Shown: positions 1 to 13,058, numbered from the stretch's first letter. The stretch: 64,000 nt of DNA from Cenococcum geophilum 1.58 (GCA_001692895.1 KV748204.1:958771-1022770), one strand, 5' to 3'. Numbers and translations: made by a program. The notes: generated by a model not told the origin, from the letters alone.

Positions 1-1040
1 CGCCTAAGTAACTCCTGTTTGCTCCTTAAGCGTACCTCACTAGCATACTACTCTAGCGAGCGAGCAGTCCCATTTATTGGTGCACCAACACACGCATCCG
101 TTCTCTCGAGCCGCGTAGTAGTCTCTCCAGCTAGGACGTAATCCTGCCTACCTACTAGGTGCACTAGGGGTCAGAGCCTAGCTAAGGGGTAAGGTCCCTA
201 GAGCTAGCAGTGGCTACTACGCACTACGCCCTATGGGAGACTAGTAGTAATATAGGGGCGCGACACCCTATATACTGCTAACTCCCGTTTCGCGTTGCCT
301 ATAAGGGTCTCCCTATAATAGGCCGACCGTGTCTTGTAGAACGGGTTACTGACTAGGTCCCGCCAGGCGACCTACTCTACCCTATTCTACTAACCAAGCT
401 TATATCCCCCCTTTTTATAAGCTGGCCTGTGTCTCTAACTGTTAAGTCCTTATCCGACTAGCCTGTGTTTCCCCTATAGCCTTCCCCATATGTATATGTA
501 TATGCGTATATATATGCGTCAGGTTACGTGCACTACGCCTATTAAGACCCTCCTATAAGTCGCCTTTTGACGCCATGGGGCCGTCGAAGCTGGCCTGTAT
601 TTCCGCTGCCTAGAGCTTTGCCCGTGTTTCCACCTCGTTAAGCCATCTAGTCGCCGTCGCGTCGCCGTCGCGTCTGTCGTCTAGGTCGCGCGCACTACGC
701 CTATTAAGACCCTCTTCTAAGTCACCTAGGTGTGCCGGATACCAGATAGGCCCTAGTAGAGGGGCCTTAACGAGTTCTCTAGGCAGGGCCTTAACAAGTT
801 TCGTACGAGGTATCTACGACGCGTTAACCTTAACAAGTTCTTATAAAAAGAGGTTCCCTACGCCCTCGCCGCGTCCCTTTGCGATCTCAGAGCTAGTGCA
901 AGCCCAAGGGTGTCCTGTTGTACGACTAGGACGCGTCCACGTCGACTGACTAGATAATAAGGCCAGTTTCAGGCCTGGCTATAAGCCAGGTAGTCGTACA
1001 TCAGGTGGTTTTCGTATCCCAGTTTCCCTTAATAGGCCTC
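1..1040. other. Unidentified GC-richer sequence with short direct repeats
   Basis: No gene or known transposon domain is recognised here. The stretch is richer in G+C than what follows. It contains imperfect direct repeats: a ~38-bp unit at about 525-563 and 688-725 (core cactacgcctattaagacc), a unit beginning aagctggcctgt at about 418 and 589, and three variants of ccttaacaagtt between 766 and 842. A (TA)n-type microsatellite with GCG interruptions lies near 487-518. It may be an old, RIP-eroded repeat or the end of an element lying outside the window. Confidence 0.4.
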
Positions 1041-1045
1041 CCTAG

Positions 1046-1333
1046 GTGGTAGAGCAAGAGCCTTATGCGGAGGCAGTGAGGCTCCAGGTGTTGTTAAGGG
1101 CGATGCTTTGTACGGTAGTACGCGTCGCGAGCTCAACACCACAGAACCGCGACGACAGCGCGCTGCATGCGCTGCGACGGCTCCCTACCATCGCCTCTGC
1201 ACTTAGCCATCAAAAGGAACGATTTCCTGATGATGTTTCCACCCGCGGCGACGTGGACGCGTGCAGTAGGGCTTCGCGGGCTACGTTGTGGTATAAAGAG
1301 GAGAAGAAGGTAGAAAGGGGGTATTATATATAA
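1046..1333 (+). CDS. Hypothetical 95-aa open frame, doubtful
   Basis: An ATG-initiated frame of 95 codons without internal stops in relatively GC-rich DNA. The product is basic, rich in Arg, Ala and Ser, with no signal peptide, membrane segment or motif that I recognise. It is one of the few open frames here that is not low-complexity. Its neighbours are uncharacterised repeat DNA on the left and a truncated Gypsy LTR on the right. It could be a chance ORF or a fragment of a degraded protein; no function is proposed. Confidence 0.2.
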   Translation: MVEQEPYAEAVRLQVLLRAMLCTVVRVASSTPQNRDDSALHALRRLPTIASALSHQKERFPDDVSTRGDVDACSRASRATLWYKEEKKVERGYYI

Positions 1334-1428
1334 ATAGTAGGGCCGGCCGCTAAGGTACTAGTAGTGGGCCAGCTAATAGTAGGAAATAGTACGAGACAGT
1401 ATAAAATAGTATGCGTTAGGTCAGTGCT

Positions 1429-1741
1429 ATAACAAAGACTAACTACAAGACGGCAATTTAATAGCAATTTATGGTAATCTGATGGCAACCTACCGCATTC
1501 TGCTATATTCCACTAAGTTTTACTAAATCCTACTAAGTTCTGCTAGGACTACTACCTAAATCTTATTCTACTCTATATATATATTAACTAAGCAACTAAG
1601 TCCATAATATATACCCTTTCTTCCTATTTTCTTACCTTCTTTCCTTATATAATGTCTTAACCTCCTTATATAGTTTATATATATAGCGTAATAATATCTA
1701 CCTTACTATATATTATTGCCGCTTATACTTACTCCGTAATA
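1429..1741 (+). repeat. 5' LTR of Gypsy A, 5'-truncated
   Basis: Aligns by eye with 24903-25292 from the motif ggcaa..agcaat onward, through the T-rich ctttcttcc stretch to the end ccgtaata (ccgtaaca in the right copy). The first ~75 bp of the LTR, starting TGTTATAGGACA, are missing or replaced by unrelated sequence. Confidence 0.85.
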
Positions 1742-1775
1742 CTATATTGCGTTAATTACTTATACTATTACTAAT

Positions 1776-3231
1776 ATGCAGAACGAACCTAAAACTCCTA
1801 TAACAGCCGCTGGCATTATATCTATACTCTAAGAACAATTAGCAGAGATATAGAAGTCTTTTATAAACGCCCTTATATAGAACTAAGCCATTTTAAACTA
1901 ATAATAAGCTAAATAAGAAGTACGCTACTAGCAATTAATTAAGGACCTCTAAGAAGAAATCCGCACCCTTAAGATGCCTACGCTAGGACCTTAAGACTAA
2001 ACGCTATTTTTAGAGATAAATACGTGGAACGTGAGCCCCGAACCTATAGTAGTCTCTTACTTTAAGCTAACTACTATACCGCAACAATCTAAATAACTAC
2101 TAGACCCCCTAGTATTTATTAATAAATAATAAAAACTCTAATTATTTTTAAGCTAGCTTAAAAATAAGCTAACTAGTAACGCTAACTATTACCTAACTAA
2201 AGCTAACTAACTCTATTACGCCCTAAGTTAACTAGGAAAAGAGGCAGCTAACCTTATTAAACTTTTTAGCCGAACTTAGTATAAAGCCTAGTTATACTTC
2301 TTAAAGCTATATACGGTAACCTAAACCGCTAAACTACTGCTTAGAGGAAAATAAACTATATAGCTTAAGGAACGAAAAGTTTCCTAATATACTTCTCTAA
2401 ATTTAACCGTTACGTAAAGGAAACTGGCTAGAATAACTCTATACTAGTTAACAGCCTTATTAAATCCCTAAGCCCTAAACTAAAAACCTCCCTAATAGGC
2501 GTAGACCTACCGGGAGCCCTTAATGCCTACGTAAACGTTATTAGCAAACGGTATAATAATATACTACGCCTAACACCAAAATACGCTCCTTAATACAATA
2601 CAATAGCCCTATAAACGTCTACTAAGTTATCTTAGCTTAAGCACCCTAACGCTATAGATATTAACACTAGGACCCTAAGATACGTCCTACTAGGGTCCTT
2701 TAAATAAGAATAACGCATTAAGCTAGGCCTCTACTTTAAATATAGAAGTAACTTTTACCTCTTTAACTACTGCTTCGTCCTTATACCTAAACAGAATTTA
2801 TAAACGACTAATACTAGCAACTGTTTACCGTATTAATCTTCCGGTTATTATCCCTAATTTTTACCTAGTTCCAGCCCTATATTTAGTAAGCACTACTTAT
2901 AAGGATAAAGCTACAACCGACGTTCTATAAAAACCCCTTCCCGCTTATTACTAAAAGGCATATCTTAAAGTTAAGACGCTCTCCGGGACGGTTCTGCCTT
3001 AGGATCTTATTAAATGCTTTAGATGTTATAAACTCTAACTCTTAGGATTATAGCATAACCGTTAACTGTTATCTTTAGTAGAATAATTAATAGGCTAATA
3101 CTTAAGTCCTAATTAATATAGGAGCTAGTAGTATAGGATTTATTAATAAGACCTTTACGTAAGATAATAGTTTTACCTTAACCCCCCTTAACTAGTATAT
3201 TAATGTATTTAGATTTAATAGTAAATGTATA
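1776..3231 (+). pseudogene. gag: Gypsy A gag-protease, RIP-degraded
   Basis: The frame starts with MQNEPKTPITAAG and reads through many TAA/TAG codons. The central part matches the fungal Gypsy capsid pattern: KLNGKLTSNANYY with YYALSQLGKEAANL, then SLIKSLSPKLKTSLIGVDLP. A worn zinc-knuckle-like segment follows near 2720-2790. An aspartic-protease-like GASSIGFINKTF lies near 3120-3160. The coding sequence is cut at 3232-3236 by insertion of Gypsy B and resumes after 11296. It would have made the particle shell and the protease; it cannot be translated now. Confidence 0.8.
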
Positions 3232-3236
3232 GTCTT

Positions 3237-3664
3237 TATAACGGAACCTTGTAGTAAGTACTACGGTGGGTTCTGTTAATGGGCTAGGTGTATAGGAAAT
3301 GCAAAGATAGTAGTTAATAACGTAAATAATAACTGGTGGAGTGGTTGCCTAATAGATTAACTCTAATTGTATTCTGAGAATTACTATAAGGAAGGAACTA
3401 TCTAGGTAGGGACTAAGGGTCCTTAAATACACAACCAAACTCCTATGAAATCCTTCTTGTATGTAATATACGTACGCTCTATCTACTCTATCGCGGATTA
3501 TATAGATCCTATAGATTATATAGATTATATTATGTGACCTTAGTTACCATTCCTCGTTATATAGCTCTACCGGATCTATCCTAGACCGTACTCTTATTAA
3601 CCAACTAGCTTCTTCTAACTCTTCTCTAAGTAGTTGTAATATTGTACTTAAAGCGTCCGTAATA
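3237..3664 (-). repeat. 3' LTR of Gypsy B (left copy)
   Basis: Near-identical to 10864-11291 over all 428 positions, with differences that are almost entirely transitions. Flanked on its outer side by the target duplication gtctt (3232-3236). Confidence 0.92.
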
Positions 3665-4429
3665 CCATCTCCCTCCTCTTTATCTTCGTCCTTGAAGATT
3701 CCTAGTATCTCTAAGTTGTTTACTAGAGGTGTGATATCCGTCTAATTAATTTGGTTAATATTGTTACTTATAATGCCTAAAGTAATTTCTTCTTCTTTAA
3801 CCCTTCGTTGTGCGCGTATAGTTGCCTCTATACTGTTGCTAGGTGAAATAATGCCGTCTCCTTGTTCTCGTTGTGTAAAAGAGGGGTTGGTTTATATTAC
3901 GCTGGCAAGTCCTTTATCTCGGCAACCATCCTCTTATTTAGAGTGCACTAAAGTAAATATTTAATTGTCTTATAATATTTGCTTTATTTCTAACACTAAA
4001 TATACGTGCCCTATAACTCTTAATAGTCTTTAAGTTCCCTAAGTAATCTGTTATAGGGTCTTGTGTTTAATCTGCTGCTGCGAAGCTTAATAATAAGCTC
4101 TTGGTTGCGTTGGCAGAACTTTATTGTTTCTGGGACGCTAAGAAAGAGGCTGCCGATGCTTAATAACGGGCCCTTAAGTCTCGTCTTGCTGCGTCTGCTC
4201 GGTTAATTTGTCTTAAGAAAGTGCGTAAGAAGGTTCGTTCTAAGGAGTGGAAACTTATAGAATAAGGTCTTTAGGAACTTAGTAATGAGAGAACTAACTC
4301 TCTTCCTGTAAAGGGAATAACTCCAAGTAACTCGGTAGTCGCTCTTCCTAAGTCCCCCTTAGGTGACTCGTTTTTTAGCGATTCTTCCTTATTAATGTTG
4401 CCTAACCTATTTTCTTCTAATACTCCTAT

Positions 4430-7400
4430 ACCTTTCCTATAGCGTTCTTTAAATTCTTTAGTGGCTCCTAGGTAGTTTTAGTGTAGCCTATCCACTTAAC
4501 CTTATACTATATTTTATCGTTAACGTCCTTATAACTAACGATCCTTAAAACTTACTATTTGTCTTTTTCTCGCCCTCTATATATGTCTGCTTTGTAGCCT
4601 AGTAGCTTAATATTCCTATGTGCTAGCTCTAGTATCGCGATGTGCTGTATAGAGTAGATCTTTATTTTAGCTGGTAGGTTTAACTTAAACGTAACTAATA
4701 AAATTCTTTATGTAATTTTAAAAGGTCTTAGTCTAATATGGTCTAACTTCTTACTTAGTTATTAACTCTTAAAATTTTTATGTAGTAGCCATACTTTATC
4801 TCCCTCCTTAAGATCTAGTCCCTTAGATCTCTTAGCGTCGTAATACCTTTTTATCTTTTGTTGTACTACCTTAGCTGTTTCTATAAGGTTTATATAAAGA
4901 TTTATTAAAGTCTCCATTCTTTACTTAGCTCTGCTATTTGTTTTCTTTGCTTATTATAGCGATAATAATATTCTTAGCTTATATCCGTAATTCGCCTTAA
5001 ATAGTAACGTACCTATTCCTTCTTAAGGTGTTATATTGTATGTAAACTATATAACTAGTAATAATAATACCCAATTGTTCTATGTGTAATTAATATAGTA
5101 CCTTAGATACTACTCTAGTGTCTAGTTTAATCTTTCCGTTTAACCGTCTGTCTGCGGATAATATACGGTAGAAGTTACTACTTAAATTCCCTATTCCGCT
5201 AAGAATACCTCCTAAAATGCTACTATAAATCTTAAATCTTTATCTAATATAATTTTACTTAGTGCTCTATATCTTATAAACACTTCCTTAATATAGATTC
5301 TAGCAATATCTTCCGCTAAGATTTCTTCCGTATATATTATAAAGTATCCCCACTTTATAAGCTTGTCTACTATTACTAAGATTGTGTTATAGTCTTATCC
5401 GGTAATAGGATCTCTTAACTTTAGTAACTTAATAATAAAGTCCTATAATATAACTTTCTATAGTCTTTCTAGTATTTTAATAAATTATAGCCCTCTATAT
5501 AGCTTATACCTCGTTAGTTTATTCCTTTAGTAATCTAAATATTTCTTAGTAACCCTTCTAGCTATCCTCTAGATTCCGTTAATAATATACTCCTCCTAGA
5601 GTCTTAACACTAAGCCCGTAGCTCTATTATGTCCTTAAGTTAATCCCCTATAGAATTTCTCTATAAATTGCTCCGCTATGCTTCTTAGAATATACTTTAC
5701 TTTTCGGTTTTTGTATATATCCGACTATAGATCTTCTAGTTATACTTTTAGAATTCTTTATACCTAAAAGCTTTTTAGTAACTTATAAACTCCCTTTAGT
5801 TTATCTTCTTAAGTTACTGCGATTTTCGGATAATTATATCTAATTAATCCGTCTATATCTTTTCGCAGTAAAGCCCCTAATGGCTTCTTATCATTTTGTA
5901 GTTTAGCCTTTTAACTTAACGCATCTACTCGTATATTATCTGTACCCTTAGTATACTAAATCTTAAAATAGTATTCTATAAGCATCTTTGCCCATCTAAC
6001 CTATTTTTAGTTAAGTTCCTTTATCATTAGGAATCCTATTAGGTTTTTATAATCCGTCTTAACTATAAATAGTTTCTCTATACCTTATAAAAATGCTCTC
6101 TATTTCTTTAGTGCTGTAACTATACCTAATAACTCCTTATTGTAGATGTTATAGTTTAACTCTAGTGGTGTTATCTTCCAACTATAGTATGCCACTAGGT
6201 GCTATCTATCTAGATACTTTTATATAAAGTATACCCCTAGTATAAAGTCTAATATATTTGTCTCTATAACCGTTTTTAGTCCTAGTTAATAAATCTTAAG
6301 AACTGGCTCCTAGGTAAATAACCTCTTAACTTCCTTAAATAGCTTTTATTGCTCCTTTTCCTATACCTATAGTTCTTCTTTCTTTATTAACCGCGTAAAT
6401 AGCTTAATATCCTTTAACTACTACGCTATAAACCTTCTATAGTAATTGCAAAACCCTAAAAACAATCTTAATTACGTAATATTCTCTAGTTCTTACTAAT
6501 TCACTATAGCCTTAATCTTTTTTAGATCTATACTAAGTTAGCCTAGTTTAATAATAAATCCTACAAAATTGGTCTTTCTGGTAAAGAACTTGTATTTCTT
6601 AATTGCTACTAGCATCTATTCTTTTTATAGTCTCTTTAAGACCCATTTAACGTGTTCTCCATATTTTTCCTTAATTATTAAGTAGATAATAATATCGTTA
6701 AGGTATACTATAACAAATTTATCTAAGTGTTCTTCTAATATATTATTAATCCTCTTCTAGAACGTTGCTGGTGCGTTTATAAGCCCGAATTGCATAACTA
6801 ATAGCTTATATAGTCCTTCCTTTAACCTAAAGGCTGCCTTCTATTTATTACCTTCCTTAATTCTAATCTAATAGTACGCCTATCTTAGATCTATCTTTAT
6901 AAAAATTTGCGTATTGCCTATCCTGTCTTAGATTTTACTAATTAAGGGTAAAGGATACCTATCCTTTCTTATAATGCTGTTTAACTATCTATAGTTGATA
7001 TATAGTCTTAGTTTACTATTCTTCTTTAGTACAAATAGTACTGGATAACCCGCTAATAACTGCGATGGTCTAATATATCCCTTTTATAAGTTTTCTTAGA
7101 TAAACTCTTTTAGTGCTCTACCTTCCTCTTTAGTAAGCTTATAGATTAGAAAGAACCTTAGACTTATTCCTAGTTCTAATTCTATCTTATAATCCCATGC
7201 TATATACTTTAACAGCTTTTTACTCTTAGGTAACTATAATTTCTTGCCATACTTATAGTATCTCTTTAGTATATGGCTTAGCCCTTTTTCTATTTCTTTA
7301 TAGGTTGCTCCTACTTAGTACTATACCAACTTAGCTTATTATCGTATCTTGCGGCGTTAAGTATCCCTAATATTAACCTAACCTATAATCTAATTAATCT

Positions 7401-7720
7401 TTAGATTATATTCCTATAATTAAGGCATTCCTAGTACTGCCTTATTATTCCCTAATAGTAATATATTAAAAGACATCTTAATTTATCTTCCCTTAATGGT
7501 TAACTAAATAGGTCCTGTTTTAAGATTAATGATGCCTCCTCTATAGGCTATTAGATCTCCTAAAATTGTTACTAATAGGTAAGAATATTCCTTCTGTCTG
7601 TGTGGTAATCCCATTCTTTTAACTGCTGTTAGCGAGATATAGTTCCTTATTGCCCCACTATCTATTAGTGCCTCGAACTATTGATCTTACTATTTAACTC
7701 ATAAATTTAGGTGTTGTCCT
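4430..7720 (-). pseudogene. pol: Gypsy B pol: protease, RT, RNase H, integrase, chromodomain
   Basis: Read on the minus strand. An aspartic protease motif EALIDSGAIRNYIS lies near 7600-7680. Reverse transcriptase spans about 7100-6500, with KGYIRPSQLLAGYPVLFV, LYINYRQLNSI and FGLINAPATFQ. The catalytic box reads YLND near 6700, where YLDD is expected, so one catalytic Asp is now Asn, a G-to-A change typical of RIP. The integrase C-terminal region near 4700-4870 reads KRYYDAKRSKGLDLKEGDKV. A chromodomain-like end near 4435-4560 reads YKVKWIGYTKTTQEP. Many TAA/TAG codons make it a pseudogene. The domain order fits a Gypsy chromovirus. Confidence 0.85.
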
Positions 7721-10700
7721 TAAATTCCTTTAAGGGTCTAAGACTCTACCACTAACTCCCTTTAGTCCCGTAGGCCTCCACTTTTCCTAACTATTAGCTG
7801 CTAGATCCTATTTATACTTAGTCTAACTTAGGCTAATACTTAGTTCGCTTTTTGTCTTTAATATGCTATAGATAGGTGTTCTCTAAATATTCCTACTATT
7901 ATTATCTATCTAGGTATTCTTCCGTAAGGAATCTTTCTGGTTAAAGTATTAAGTTTTTTTATTCCTAAACTTCTATGGGGTGCCAACTACGCATATACTT
8001 AGCGTTTTAATACTTTACTTCGTCCGTTATCTAATATATCCTTATTAGATACTTCCAATTTTTGTCCTTTAGTGCTCTATATATATTACACGCATTATCC
8101 ATATATGCTATCCACAATAGTGTATAATATGCTTAATATCTTAGGTTAACTCTTAGCTCGTCTTTATCCTTAAGTTTAAACCTTTCTCGTGTTAATCTAA
8201 GCGCTGCGACTTTACTTATAGGTACTAAGATTCGCCTTTTACTTCTCTAGTCCTCTAATTACTTATTTAAATCCTTTAATATTATAATTAAGGCTCCCTT
8301 AATGTGAGTTATAGCCTTCTTTATAATTAGGTGGTTTTGGATAACTTTTTCGTCTAACTATATATAGAAATCTTCCTACTTATTATTATATTGTTGCCTA
8401 TACCACTTTTAGTATAGCTGCTTAAGTATATACGGCTTATCTATAAGGAAATATCTCTTTATTACTGCATCGTGACAGCCTTTAGTATATCGTTCCTTAA
8501 ACCTAGTCAAAATCCCTAGATCCTCTTCTTATTCTAGTTTAGTTAGCTATTTAGCTCTTAGTGTACCTATTCTAGGTCTATTAGTGATCCTTTATACTAG
8601 CGCTCTGTCCCTTATACGTCCTAATATACTAGATCTCTTATCTAGTTTCTGTTCTTGCTATAAGGTAATTCTTGCTCTAAATTCCTCTATGGTTTCCTTT
8701 CTTTCGCGTCTTATAAGTAGATCTTTAAAGTCTTCTTACTTTTTAATCTTAGTATTAACTTTTTGATCTTTAGGCCGAATACTGTGTTTGCCTAGTAGGT
8801 CTTCTAGGTCTATATATCTATCTCCTAGTCTAACTACTGTTTATATTATAGATTCTCTAATCTATAAAGAAGCTCCTTGCCTTTTACTTATAGGTGTCCT
8901 AATTTGCATTCCGAATTCTTAGTCCCTTGGATTCTTTAATCCTAAGCCTACTTCTAACTTAAGCTTGGCTCCCGCCTTAGTTTAACTAGGCGTCTGTGGT
9001 GTTCTTATCTCGTTTTAAAAGTCTTAAATCTTACTTATCTTATCTTAAAAGTCTTATACCGTTAGGAATTCTTATCCCGAGCTCATTCGTATGTCTTTAA
9101 ACTAAGCTGCTGCTCTACTTTATCGGTTTTCGTCCGTTGTAAGTCCTTAAGCTGTCCTTATCCTATCTTTAGAATCTTAGATCTCTCTTATTTTATCTTA
9201 AGAATCTTAAGCCTTTGGCCTTTTGCCTTTATTAAGTGGTGAGCTAGCACTAGCAGTTGTTTACTTACTTAATCGTCTCTAGATATTGCTCCTTTTGTTT
9301 TATAAAGCAATAGATGCCGTATCTAATGGTATTATAATGCCCGTTACTAAACCTTACTCTATGGCGGTCTTAGTCTCTACTTTTATTGCGTTATTAAGGT
9401 TTAGATACCCCTAGTTAGTTCCTTTACTGTCCTTATTACTATTAATTAATAAGTACTCCGACTCTATTATTATTGTTACTAATCATTATCCGTACGTTAC
9501 TATGACATTTTAATCTAGCTTATAGAGTCGATCTTATTCTTTATCTAACTCTATGGTTCCTTTAAGTCCTCTTAACTCTGGCTCTTATGGCTAATAGCTT
9601 ACGCCATACTTAGCGTCTTTATAAATTTAGTATACGTTATTATAATAAAACGCAAAACTTCTAATTGAATATTCTTTTGTTCCTCGCAGTATACTATTAT
9701 CCCTCTATACGTGTATGTCTTCTGCCGTTAGTCTAGTTCCCTTTATTATATAGTGACTCTGACTATCTTTATAATCCCTTATAAAGTGACCCTATTTTCC
9801 GTAATTTATATAAGCTCCGTCTTTAAACCATTAATTTTATTATAGAGTTCGCCTAAACGTCTTCTGCTGCTAAGATCCCTGGTTTAGCCTATGCTCCTTA
9901 GTCCTATAATTACTAAATTCTTAACCTCTAGGTTTCTATAGCTTCTTGCTCTATCTTTTATAGGCTTCTTTAGTACCACTTAGGTCTATTAGCTCTGCGC
10001 TATACTATAGTTTCTAACTTAGCTTTAGTTGTTGCGTATTCTACGTCTTATATAACTGTAGAACTCTGTCCTAACCTCTCTTGGTCTGTTCCCTTTGGTA
10101 GATCCTATTATTAATCTTTATCACTTAATCTATTAGTTCCCTTAGGGTATCCGCATCTTTTATTAGAATAATTACGTCCTAGACTTTAGCCTTAAGTCCC
10201 TATTTATACTGTGCCATAAGCGCCCTGTTATTCCACTTAACTTATATTGCCAATATTTGAAACTGCGTTGTGTACTTAATTGCTAAGGTCTGCTGCGTAA
10301 TATCTTAAAGTTTTCTTTCCGCCGTGGTTACTGCCTCTGGGTCTCCGAATATTTATATAAGTTGCTCTATAAATCCGTTCTAGCTTAAAAAATATAAACC
10401 GTACCTCTTAGTTTATAGTTATTATTCCGTTTGCTTGTATTTCTATAAGGTAAGGCTCGAACTATTTAAGTGCTCTTCCTGTTAAGAATAACCCTGCGTA
10501 CGCTATTTAATCCATAAATATCGCCAGCTTTGCTCCTTCTTGCGTAACCTTAAAGTATATTTGCGTAAGGAATCCTTTAAGCTTTAATTTCTCCCCTAAG
10601 AATCTTTTAATCGATGGTAACTTAACCTTTGCTGCGCCTATCCCGTTAATCCTTTATTCAAGTGCTGTATTATTCTCTATTAACTAGTTAACTATTTCTT

Positions 10701-10863
10701 ATAATTGTTTTACCGTTATAGGTTGTTGCGAGTCAGTGTCCACTATACTGGTGTTACCCCCTAACCTTAACGTAGTTGCCGCTGTTAATGGCGTTGTGGT
10801 GGCTGCTTTTGGTAGTATGTTATTTAACTTTCTATATTTAATACTGTAACTAGGTAGTAATTG
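7721..10863 (-). pseudogene. gag: Gypsy B gag region, RIP-degraded
   Basis: Minus-strand interior between the right LTR and the protease. An open remnant near 10700-10860 reads KAATTTPLTAATTLRLGGN and continues through TAA/TAG codons as QLQEIVNQLIENNTALEQRI, a coiled-coil-like N-terminus typical of fungal Gypsy gag. This is followed near 10480-10620 by LKGFLTQIYFKVTQEGAKL. No confident zinc knuckle survives. Assignment rests on position (first gene after the 5' LTR of the minus-strand element) and on the gag-like opening. Confidence 0.65.
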
Positions 10864-11291
10864 TATAACGGAACCTTGTAGCAAGTACTACGGTGGGTTC
10901 TGTTAATAGGCTAGGTGTATAGGAAATGTAAAGACAGTAATTAACAACGTAAATAATAACTAGTAGAGTGGTTGCCTAATAGATTAACTCTAATTGTATT
11001 CTAAGAATTACTATAAGGAAGGAACTATCTAGGTAGGGACTAAGGGTCCTTAAATACACAACCGAACTCCTATGAAATCCTTCTTGTATGTAATGTACGT
11101 GCGCTCTGTCTGCTCTGTCGCGGATTACACAGATCCTATAGATTATACAGATTACATTATGTGACCTTGGTTACTATTCCTCGTCACATAGCTCTACCGG
11201 ATCTATCCTGGACCGTGCTTTTATTAACTAACTAGCTTCTTCTGACTCTTCTCCAAGTAGTCGTAACATTGTACTTAAAGCGTCCGTAATA
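10864..11291 (-). repeat. 5' LTR of Gypsy B (right copy)
   Basis: Second 428-bp LTR, flanked on the right by gtctt (11292-11296). It keeps more C and G than the left copy over most of its second half. Confidence 0.92.
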
Positions 11292-11296
11292 GTCTT

Positions 11297-13053
11297 AGGC
11301 TAAATTACCTGTAGTATGCCTAAGACTTTAATACCTAAACCATAAAGAACTAATTAGGCTTTTTATTACCACCCTAGGTTACCTAGTAATCCTTAGATAA
11401 CCCTAGATAAAGCTATATAAGGTAACTATTAATTAGAATAACTTTAAGCTTTTATTTACTACCCCGCGTTATAAGTAAGAATGCTTTATAATATACCGCT
11501 TTAACCCTAAACTAAAATTTAAGAAATCCACTAAGATCTACTAGCCTAAGATTTTTATTAATGTCTACTTTACACCTAAGGAATCTACCAGATTCTACTA
11601 GCACAGGAATTCTACCGAATTCTACTAATATAAGAATTCCACTGACATCTACTAAAGATCCAAAAAATCTACTAAACTCTATAAGTTATTACTAAGCACC
11701 GTACCGCCCTAAACTAAGTAAAAGCTTAAGCTTAGTATACAAAACTACTAGAAGAACTAGTACCCTATAATAAAAAGAATACTTAAAGAACCTAAACCCG
11801 AATTTAACACTAATACTATACCTAATACTAAACCTAAACCTAAATAAGAAACTATAGACGATCTAAGCGAGCTTAGTACCCTAGATATCCGTATAATTGG
11901 AGCTACTCTATTAGCATAACTTGCTAAGAAACCTAAGCATATAATCTTTACTATTACTATAGCTAATATTAAGAAAGCCTTAGCACTAAAGAAGTATACT
12001 AACCCTGCTATAAAGGTACTAGTAAAGTACTATAACCGCCTAGAGGTATTCTTATAGAAGGAAGCTAATAAGCTACCAGAATAACGACCATATAATTATA
12101 AGATTGTACTTAAAGAAGGAAAGCAGCCTAAATTTAGACCCCTATACGGGATATCCTAAAATAAACTCTAAGTACTATAGAAGTACCTAGACGAGAACTT
12201 AAGTAAAGGATTTATTAGAGTAAGCTCTTTACTTATAGCCGTACTAGTAATCTTCGTTAAGAAACTAAGCAGCGGATTACGCTTCTGCGTAGACTACTAA
12301 GCTCTTAACGCCGTCACTATTAAGAATTAATATCTAATCCCACTAATATAAGAGACGCTAAATTAACTAAGTAAGGCTCGCTTCTACACAAAGCTTAATA
12401 TTATCTCTATATTTAACCACCTTTATATAGTAATAACCTAACTAAATACCGGAAGTACGTTGACCTTATTTTATAAGCCCTATAAGGAGCTAGTCTATAA
12501 TTAGATATAGATAAATACAAATTCTATAAAATAGAAGTCCTATACCTTAGGCTTCTTATTTTTATAAACGGCATATAAATAGACCTAAAGAAAGTTAAAG
12601 TAATTGTAAACTGGTAAGAACCTAAGAATGTTAAGGATATAAAAGCCTTTATAGGATTTACTAATTTCTACTAACGGTTTATTAATAACTTCTCCACCCT
12701 AGTTTTACCCCTTATAGCTTTAACCTAAAAGGATAAAGTCTTTATCTTTAATAAGGAATATAAGAAGGCCTTTACTTATCTAAAGGTTATATTTACTACC
12801 GCGCCTATACTTTAATACTTTAACCTAAACTAAATAAGTATTATAGAAGCTGACTTATCCAACTATATTACTAGAGGTATTCTATCTTAATATAACGAAG
12901 ATAGAGTATTATACCCTATAGCATACTACTTAAAATAACTAAGCCTAGCCGAATATAACTATAAAATCTACAATAAGGAGTTACTAGCTATTATTAGATG
13001 TTTTAAATAATAGTAACCTAAACTAGAAGGCGCTAGATTTTTAATTAAGGTCC
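11297..13053 (+). pseudogene. pol: Gypsy A reverse transcriptase and start of RNase H
   Basis: Continuation of the Gypsy A polyprotein after insertion B. The RT fingers/palm are clear at about 12130-12430: [53 protein letters not shown]. The following YLDD-containing segment is missing, so an internal deletion of the RT core is likely. The connection domain reads NVKDIKAFIGFTNFYQRFI near 12630-12690. The RNase H start reads YPIAYYLKQLSLAEYNY and YNKELLAIIRCF at about 12910-13010. The sequence stops at 13053, where Gypsy C is inserted after LIKVLS. Confidence 0.85.
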
Positions 13054-13058
13054 TTAGC

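Larger units (their letters stand above)
3237..11291 (-). mobile_element. Gypsy LTR retrotransposon B (minus strand), nested in A
   Basis: Two 428-bp LTRs (3237-3664, 10864-11291) flank a minus-strand interior with gag at the right and pol at the left. A 5-bp target duplication gtctt lies at 3232-3236 and 11292-11296. LTR ends read tataacgg and ccgtaata, consistent with ancestral TGTAACGG and CCGTAACA after RIP. The insertion site is inside the protease-RT region of Gypsy A. Confidence 0.93.

Noticed and set aside
3761-3964. 67-codon plus-strand frame
   Set aside because: Lies on the opposite strand of the Gypsy B 3' region; chance frame.
8584-8766. 60-codon plus-strand frame
   Set aside because: Antisense to the Gypsy B gag region; no motif.
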